Shown one piece after another: positions 56,701 through 64,000 of a stretch of 64,000 nt of DNA (the stretch's first letter is position 1; each line of letters begins with the position of its first letter). A program made the translations under genes and the position numbers. Source of the stretch: Luscinia megarhynchos (lineage: Eukaryota; Chordata; Aves; Passeriformes; Turdidae); contig CM067592.1 of NCBI GenBank assembly GCA_034336665.1, forward strand, positions 39,063,889 to 39,127,888. The letters run 5' to 3'. The notes beneath the pieces were generated by a model. It was not told the origin of the DNA. It saw only the letters and a program-made list of their open reading frames with translations, and ran no database searches.

Positions 56701-59440
56701 CATCCCTTTTTCACAATTGCAGCTACTTCATGCCAACAAGAAATCAAGAACAGCAAGTGAGTACAAAATGCCAAATTTCCTCTGTGTTCACAGACAACCT
56801 TGTTATTCTCCAGGGACATGAAAGACTTTTCGTGAATGAACATGGCAAACTTAAAATGACAAACCAGAAGGAATAAGATAAACACTGCAGTTACATAGAT
56901 CAGAATTTAATTACATAGGAATGGAAGGGATACAAAAACATGTTTTCCTACAGATATTTGCAAAGATTCACACCTTGCAATGTATCTTCATTTGCTAACA
57001 TGGTTGTTATGGGAAATTATGCCCATAACATAAGTGGAAATTAGGCTTTTCTAACGTTTTTATTTGGTTATTTTTACTTCTTTGTTTTTAAGTGATTATA
57101 TTTTTCTACCACTTATTAGGGAAAGAGAACATGAAAAATCACAAAGTTCTGAAAATCCATAAGCAAGTGAAATAAAGCTCATCTTTGTTCTTAGTACTCA
57201 GAAACCAGAAACAAGTCAGAAACTCTACTATTACCTGACATTAAAGAAATACTAATAATAAGTGAATAAATTCACCCTTGATTATCTTGGTCTTTTCTAG
57301 AAACCTCAGACAATGATTCAATGCATGTACTATCACTAAAACTTAATTCCTACTACCATTTGAAACCAGGAGAGTTCTTACAATAATTTCCAAGAGGTTT
57401 AGATAAAACTATATTTTTTCATATATTCTAATTATATTTTTTATTTTTTAATTCAGTGGTGGAAGAACACATGATTCAATAAAACATTAGACTAGGACAA
57501 ATTAGACCTGAGAGGTGATAGGAGAAATGGGTGACTCCCAGTTAGAATCTTCTTATACCATTTGAAGAAATAAGACAGAATAAATTAATTAAGCAAATAT
57601 GCTTCAGTAATGCTTTTTATTGACTTCTTCAGGATGTATCCTACAGTAAATCAAGTAGAAGGACTTGTACTAGGTGATCAAGTTTTCTGTCTTTTGACTT
57701 AAATGCCTACTTCCCAAAAAAGAGTCAGAATGGAAAAAATACGATAAACACATTCCACAAAATGATAGAATTGCAGTTCTGTGGGTTCTTATGGGCCTTA
57801 TTTGGTTGTATAAACTCAAAATAATATTTAATTAATTTTTCTCTTACTGAAATATAATCTATTTTCATTGAGGGGATCTTAGCAACATGGACTACAGGTT
57901 GCAAAAAAGCTTTCAGTATAAAAATATAGCAATATACTAAATGTTAGTAAGTATGATCTTATGGGTAAAAAATTTAATTCAGAAAGTCTAATGAGGTTTT
58001 TCCTGGGAAAAGCTATGAAAGACTAATGCACTTCCTAATGTCATGAAATGGAAGTTTTTCAAGCATGCATGGTAGAAAAAAGATAAGGTTTTTAGAGAGA
58101 ATGAAAATGGATACATATATCATAAGGGAGTTGAAAAAATACTTACAATTTAGAATTAAAATATTTCATATTGATCAAAAGCACATAAACTTTACCACCA
58201 GCATTCATTTTTTTCCCGTGTCATCGTGCAATATATGAAAACTGATTTTGTAGCACCATGAAATGTTCATTCTCATGAAGTATATTTTTAACTTTCTTGC
58301 TGAATAATTAAATTTTCACCATCTTACTGCTATGCCATCGTGTTCTTTTTAATTGGGAATATTTTATTAGAAATTAATTATTTTCATCCGGAATAACATA
58401 ATGTTTCCCAAGATCAATTAAAGCCTCTACCACAAGAGAGGCTATTACACACATTGTAATCAGAAGTATGTAGAAATATTTTTCCTTTTTTCCAAAACCA
58501 GCAGATCCAGAGAGAATTCACACAAAAGGGAGAAAGAACTGTTTGTTTCGATAAAAGCTTTGACTGTGATTTAATTACATCAAACTTTGCTCAAAGGTAG
58601 AAGGTTTCACTTAGATTACACTTCATCCAAGCAACAGACTTCCCATTCCCCATTCTAAAAAACAAAAAGAATAGTTCCTCTCTACCAAAAAAAAAAAAAA
58701 ATCAATGAAATTCAGCAGTGGCTAAAAAAAATTCCAGATCTCCCCCTGGTTAATCCATGACTTTGGCAACAGGCTCCTCATGAACACTTCTTCCAAAGGC
58801 ATGGGCTAGTTCTGCTCTGCTTGAAAGTATCTGACAAACAATGAAACTCAAGAGGGCAGTATAGATAAAATCCTTGTTGTCACACTGGAGAAAGAGAGGA
58901 AAAAAAGTGTATGCACTTAGTAATTTCAGGATTAAAAGGGTCAATACCAAATTGACTTCTCTTACAGACTGTAAAAATTGTCCCAGTAATTTCTACCTAC
59001 ACACACACACCATCTAATAGTATTTTACAGTTGCAAATTCCATTTATAAATTTAAATATCTTTCCTGCTAGAGAATAACATTTTTTTCCCAGATCTGAGA
59101 TTTTTCAAGACAAGATTTAAAGTTTACCTTCAGCTGTAAACCTTTGGATCTTGTTCTCTTGTCTCCATACGAAGAAAATAATCTTTCTTCACTATCACAG
59201 TTGTATTATTTCAAGTGAAAGTTTATACCAATGGTGATAAAATTACTTCAAGAATTATTTAATAAAACAAATTGTTTCAGTCTTATCCTGTAAGCCTTGT
59301 TTTTCACACCCTGTATCAATTTGTAGGCATACTTTGAACAGTCACCATTTGCAGCTTTTTCTTGAAGGAAAGGTACGAGAAGAAAAACTGGTCAATGGTC
59401 TGGGCTGAAAGCAAATTTTTATCAATTAATTTCATATACC
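53744..59440. other. Intron 1, no recognised feature
   Basis: AT-rich sequence with A runs near 54970, 56067 and 58688 and a short CA run at 59000. No exon, RNA gene or repeat family recognised. Confidence 0.5.
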
Positions 59441-59615
59441 ATGTTTGTCAAACTTGCTTCTCAAGGCCCAAGACAGTGTTCCATGAGACACAGAGTATGC
59501 CTCCAGCCATCCTGTGGCTGTTTCCACCACTGTGAAAATGGAGCTCTTGCCTTGGTAGGTCTGCAGGATTGTGATGTAACCAACCTACCAGGCTTTCCCT
59601 TATTTGTATTTGACT
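59441..59615 (-). pseudogene. pol: ERVL pol fragment, integrase core
   Basis: The minus strand reads FTVVETATGWLEAYSV in one frame, the start of a retroviral integrase core (strand after the first catalytic Asp). The region that should hold the first Asp, near 59590, is altered. The fragment is separated from the rest of pol by the SINE at 59616-59762 and ends near 59441, before the remaining catalytic residues. Decayed and non-functional. Confidence 0.6.
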
Positions 59616-59762
59616 TGAGTTGAGCTCAGTTTGTTAGAGCACAGTGCTAACAATGCCAAGGTTGTAGGACTGAATCCCTATGTGGACCATACATTTAAGA
59701 GTTGGACTCAGTGATCCTTATGGGTCCCTTCCAGTTCTGAATATTCAGTGATTCTGTGATCA
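59616..59762 (+). mobile_element. SINE with tRNA-Ile-like head and CR1-like tail (TguSINE1 type)
   Basis: The head, 59621-59690, follows tRNA-Ile: GAGCTCAGTTTGTTAGAGC (A box), GTGCTAACAATGCCAAGG (anticodon arm region) and GGACTGAATCCC (B box). The tail, from about 59691, is CR1-like: GTTGGACTCAGTGATCCTTA, GGGTCCCTTCCAGTTCTGAA and a GATTCTGTGAT end. This arrangement is known in songbirds. It splits the ERVL integrase fragment, so it inserted later. Confidence 0.8.
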
Positions 59763-61134
59763 TTGTTCATCACACCACAAAGACTCTACTTGGTCTGCTT
59801 GATCCCAGCACGTTTCACAGTTATGGATAACCTGGGATACAGAGTCCATGGGTAAGTCCACCCCTTAACCACAAGCCCATCTGGTGATTGCATTTCTTTC
59901 TGATGACCTGAGGCATCATGGGTCCACAAAGTCAGAAATAATTCACCCTTATGTTGTCAGTCCAAATACTCCTGAGACATTTTAATTCTGGCAGCTCAAT
60001 CCACCGGCCCATTCTTGAGATGATCTTCAGCAGCTCAACACTTGGGCACATTCGCATCTCTGATGCACTCTTACAGCCAACCTCTCTACCCAGGCAGTGA
60101 CATCTTGCCACAGTTCAGCAGCTCAGGTGGGTTTGTCTCTGTACTCCCAACTGATCTTTTCCCATCATTCCAGCCACCTCCACAGAGCATTTGCCACCAT
60201 CCACAAGTCACCACAGAGGTAGAGTGCTGGCCATTTCTCTTTCAGCAATATCTAAAGCCATGCGTTCAGCTCTGACTTGATCCACCTTGTCCCTCAATAG
60301 CTTTTGCAACTCGTCACATAGGGCATCTGTTTTTGAAGTATCCCTATAGTATGGCAAGAACCATCAGTTCAGAGGATGTATCATTTTCATTTTCAGGAAG
60401 CTGATTATATTTTGGGGTCTTCTCAGTATGTCTCATCTTCCACTCCTCTGATGATGGTGGTCCCAAATTTTTGCCATCAGGCCAGTTAGTGCTGACTTCC
60501 AAGATCCCTGGGAGATTGGGTTTTCCTATTTGAGTTCACTATGTGAACAGCACAACCCACTTACTTCATGTCATATCAGTGTCATGATGTGTGGAAATGA
60601 TTTTGAACACCCAGACCAACACTGTCACTCAGGCTGCCAGAGGGAGCTGTGCTTCAGTGCCAAGCATTTCTGAAGCAGTTCTAACCCCTTCATAAGCTGC
60701 AATTATTTCTTTTTCATTTGGGGTGTAACAGGCCTCAGATCTTTAGTATCTGCAACTCCAGAGCCCCATGAGTCATCCCTGAGTCTCCCTGGATACTTTT
60801 TGCCAGTCTCCAGAAAGGAAAATTCTCTCCAACCCCAGTGTAGAGCACATTTTTTATATCTTGTCCCATCCTGACTGGCTCAAGGGCTACTGTCCCCATT
60901 TAATCCCCCATTTAACTTGCTCAAAAACTTGTTGTTCAGGACGCCACTTAAAATCATTCTTTTTCTAGGTCACATGATAGAGAAGGTTTACAATCTGCCT
61001 GTAAGCTGGAATTTGCACCCTCCAAAACCCCACAACACCTATGAAAGCTTGCATTTCCTTTTTGCTCATCGTGGGGGATATAGATGCTATTTTGACCCCA
61101 TCCACTGGAATCTGACGACGTTCACCTTGCCATT
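59763..61134 (-). pseudogene. pol: ERVL pol remnant: RT end, RNase H, integrase N-terminus
   Basis: Read on the minus strand from high to low coordinate, 61120-60925 gives RT thumb text (KWQGERRQIPVDGVKIAS, then KKEMQAF, and further on KKNDFKW). The middle, about 60900-60100, follows connection and RNase H sequence, and 59930-59780 gives the integrase zinc-binding region with a GHQ and an ITVKRAGIKQTK segment corresponding to a decayed CETC. Many stops and frameshifts make it an old, dead copy. Gag, the upstream RT and its own LTRs are not visible. Open frames on the opposite strand here are shadows of this remnant. Confidence 0.75.
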
Positions 61135-61430
61135 TGTGCTGGTTCTCTCCAGCATAGGGCTAATTTTTGCAGTAGTCAGAAGGAGGCTAGGACATTCAGG
61201 TTATTCTGTACCACCTCATGTCAAAACTGGGTACAGGGGAAGGGGATCTCTTCTTGGGAGAAGGGCTTCCTTCCCATCGAGCAAGTGTGGTGGACCAGGC
61301 TACCTGACATGGAAGGGAGCCCTTCCTCCAAGCCCAGAGGATGAGGTACTACAGAATAATCTCTGGGTCCTGGCCATGTCCTCTCCTGGTAAAAAAAAAA
61401 TAATTTTGTCCTGGCCAGAACCAGGACAAT
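61135..61430 (+). mobile_element. LTR remnant inserted in ERVL pol
   Basis: The block starts TGTGCTGGTTCTCTCCAGCA and continues TAGGGCTAATTTTTGCAGTAG, resembling the start of a common songbird ERVL LTR. It then shows ATTCTGTACCACCTCATGTC like the LTR core promoter area and ends near AGAACCAGGACA. It is opposite in orientation to the pol remnant and internally deleted. No target duplication was found. Confidence 0.45.
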
Positions 61431-61439
61431 TCATAATAG

Positions 61440-61835
61440 AGATGTTCCAGTTCCCTAATCAGTTTAATAGCTCTCTGCTGGACTTGTTTCAGGAGCTCCA
61501 CGTCTCTGTTGTTCTGGGGAGCCCAGAACCAGACACAGCACTTCAGATGTGCCTCACTAGGGCTGAGTAACAAGATCATCTGCCATGAGCTGCTGGCAGT
61601 CCTCTTCCTAATGCACCCCACGATCCCACTGGCTTTGCTGGGGTCCAAGGGCACACACTGCTGGCTCATGCACAGTTTGTTGTCCCAGGTCCTTATCCAC
61701 AGAGAAGCAAGCTTTCCGGAAGATCAGCTTCCAGCCCTTACAGGCCCTCATCCCACTTCTGAATCATCAGCAAACTTGCTGAGGAGCAGTCTATCTCTTC
61801 ATCCAAGTTATTTTATTATAACAGCATGCAATTTT
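61440..61835 (-). mobile_element. CR1 LINE, 3' region
   Basis: The plus strand reads reverse-complement CR1: GGAGCTCCACGTCTCTGTTG, GAGCCCAGAACCAGACACAG, ACTGCTGGCTCATGCACAG and TGTTGTCCCAGGTCC. This copy differs from that at 49.7 kb in the part retained: it ends before the usual terminal octamers. Confidence 0.75.
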
Positions 61836-64000
61836 AATCCCAGAATATGTTGTAGACAAATCAGGACTAGATGAAGTATCTATCTCTCAGGCATCCTTCT
61901 AAACAAAGCTCAATCCCGTGATCTCACCTTAGTTACACCTACATACTTTGAGACTGGCATTGAGCCAGTTTTTATGGAATTTAAGATCTCCTATGTTAAT
62001 AACACAGAAGGCAATTCTTTAATCAAAATTTTACCTAGCAATACCTCACATGACAGTTATTCAAATATATAATACTAAAAGTGCTTTTATCACTGGTTTT
62101 TAATGCCTATGCAATTTATTCTTTCTGATTATTACTAAATTTTTAAGTTTAGAGAATTGATCTGAATTCTACAGCCTGAGCTAATGTCCTGCAGCAGACC
62201 AAGTCCATATGATGTTACACCCGTCTGTTGTCTTACATAATATCCAGACCTTTATGAAGGTGGTTTCTGCCACTAAAACCTTTCATTACAACTTCATTAA
62301 AGTCCAAATACAATTCCTTTTCACTGACAAAGTTTTTTAACCCTTTATTACCTGCAAATGCCAGTAAGAAATAATGGTATTAAGACCTTTTTAGAATGTG
62401 TGGACATGCATAGACCACTTACTTTTTTTGTAATTTTTGGGATCTACTGAGATCTGGTATCATCATGTGTAACAAACAAAGTAATAAGACTTCAGCTTCA
62501 CTGGCATGTATGATTAAATTGGTATAGTTAAATATGTAATGGAAAGCTTAAAAAAAAAGTAAATTAGGAACATTAATGAGAAAAGAATATCACATTTAGG
62601 AATATACAGACTATTTGATTCCATTCAAATACCTATGCAAACTTACTGTACTGATTTTCTAATAAAAATGAGCAGTATTTTGAAAATAGGAAATCTTAAG
62701 CATATAACTTTCATATTTATCTATCATGTTGTATAAGAGTACAATAAAAAAAACCCAAACCCGCAACAAAAAACCAAGTATAAATACTTATACCAGAAAT
62801 GTTACACATTTCTCACAAATCTTGAAGCTTAGGCTTACACACCTCATTGCATGTCACTGCATGCTACAGTGCATTCTCAATTATTGTGTTTTGCTGGAAC
62901 ACACTTCTCTTTCATTTTTGGTGACATTTTCCCACTTGCCCTTTCAGCCAGAGTGAAGTCACACTATTACCTTCTGCATGCTTTGGAAGAATTATTCTGA
63001 GAGCTAACATTCCAAACTACCTGCATAGACAGATAATTCCTAGTTCTTATGCAGGTACTTTCAATCTCATTAAATTCACTTTCAATTAAGAAAGAAGATA
63101 AAGAAAGAATTTGTAGAATTTCTTCTTATGAAAAGCGAAACCACATAACATCAGACAACACCCATATTTTTTGATTTCTCATTGTCTTTCAATTTTTTGT
63201 TCAATTACTTTGCCATTCAGTCCTTACAAACCACAGCTTCTTGTTTGTGCCTATGTCACAGATAACACCAGCTGGAGAGAGCTCCTCCACGAACATACAC
63301 GTTGTGGTGCCCCCTTTTGAGTGCTTCACTAGCTCTTACAGGCAAACTCATCTTCCAAGTCTCCTCGGGATTCAGGAATATTTAATTTTTCATCCCATAT
63401 TTCCTTCCATTCCCTTCTTGAGATGACCACTCTTCAGAACTAAAAAAATCTTTCCTCCACTTCCTTAAATATTCAGCTGTATCTTTCCTAGGCTGGCTGA
63501 CATATCTACCTTGCAAGCTAGTGAACAGCTCCTTGCTCCAAAGGTATAATACCCTCTCCAATCTCATGGACTGAAGTGTGCTACCACACGTCTTTTGCAC
63601 TGGATCAGTTATTTAGTATTTATCAGTTCACTAGGGAAGATTAAAAATACCTATGTGTGACTATCCTTTCAATCTGTTTGGGACGGGAGATAATTTGAGG
63701 TGACCTACATTATGCTACATCAGAAGCACACTCTAAAATGTCCTGCAGGTTTTGGCTGCAGTCCAGTAAACAGAGAAGATTAAGTGCTTTGTTGAGATAA
63801 AAAATGTTTGAATAGTGACATCTTTTCCGTGTTTCCCAAGAGAAAATATTCTACAATAATATAACAAATGCAAAAATACCAGGGTGGATTCCACAAATAA
63901 AACCCCTTAAAATGCAGACTTCACAGGGACAAAAACTAGCAATTTCTTCTGTGAGTGGACAACCAGAATAGATACAATATTTCTCTAAGAGTTATGCAGC
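61836..64000. other. Intron 1, no recognised feature
   Basis: AT-rich. The stretch 63240-63620 is less AT-rich and has short open frames on both strands, with no recognised similarity. Confidence 0.5.

Noticed and set aside
60917..61570. 217-codon plus-strand open frame, the longest on that strand in the window
   Set aside because: It runs antisense to ERVL pol, across an LTR remnant and into an antisense CR1. The translation has no recognisable domain and is a shadow of repeats.

Overview
The window is vertebrate nuclear DNA, almost certainly from a bird and most likely a songbird. It is AT-rich and gene-poor. Its repeats are avian CR1 LINE fragments, a SINE with a tRNA-Ile-like head and a CR1-like tail (the TguSINE1 arrangement known from passerines), several passerine-type LTRs, and avian ERVL pol remnants. 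I see no prokaryotic gene architecture.

One host gene is visible, on the minus strand: a contactin-associated protein of the CNTNAP3/CNTNAP4 type. Exon 2 (47665-47775, 111 bp) and exon 3 (15677-15870, 194 bp) join in phase across a 31.8-kb intron. Together they encode most of the N-terminal discoidin (F5/8 type C) domain. Exon 4 and beyond would lie left of the window and exon 1 to the right. The three intron segments fill everything else.

Intron 3 (1-15676) holds a CR1 reverse-transcriptase fragment, a 1.1-kb LTR carrying a six-copy 49-bp minisatellite, further CR1 pieces, a 102-bp near-perfect hairpin and a TTTTG microsatellite. Intron 2 (15871-47664) holds CR1 tails, LTR-like sequence around 22 kb, a 232-bp uninterrupted pyrimidine tract, two LTR-like blocks around 40-41 kb and a CCTT microsatellite. 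Intron 1 (47776-64000) holds a CR1 3' end, a young truncated provirus, and a nested cluster of ERVL pol, SINE, LTR and CR1.

The provirus (51192-53737, minus strand, the same sense as the gene) is the most interesting object. It has 264-bp LTRs differing at one base, a 6-bp target duplication (AGGAAG), a perfect tRNA-Phe primer binding site, a polypurine tract, a gag-like ORF and an env transmembrane ORF; pro, pol and most of SU are missing. At the gag/env deletion junction lies a 28-nt exact match to the 3' half of tRNA-Phe, the element's own predicted primer. It is in viral sense and begins at nucleotide 37, the wybutosine position. This is the structure expected if reverse transcriptase jumped onto the primer tRNA during minus-strand synthesis, copied it up to the blocking modified base, and jumped back to viral RNA.

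No exons, RNA genes or recognised repeats were found in the remaining long stretches. Repeat family names come from recognition and were not checked by a database search.
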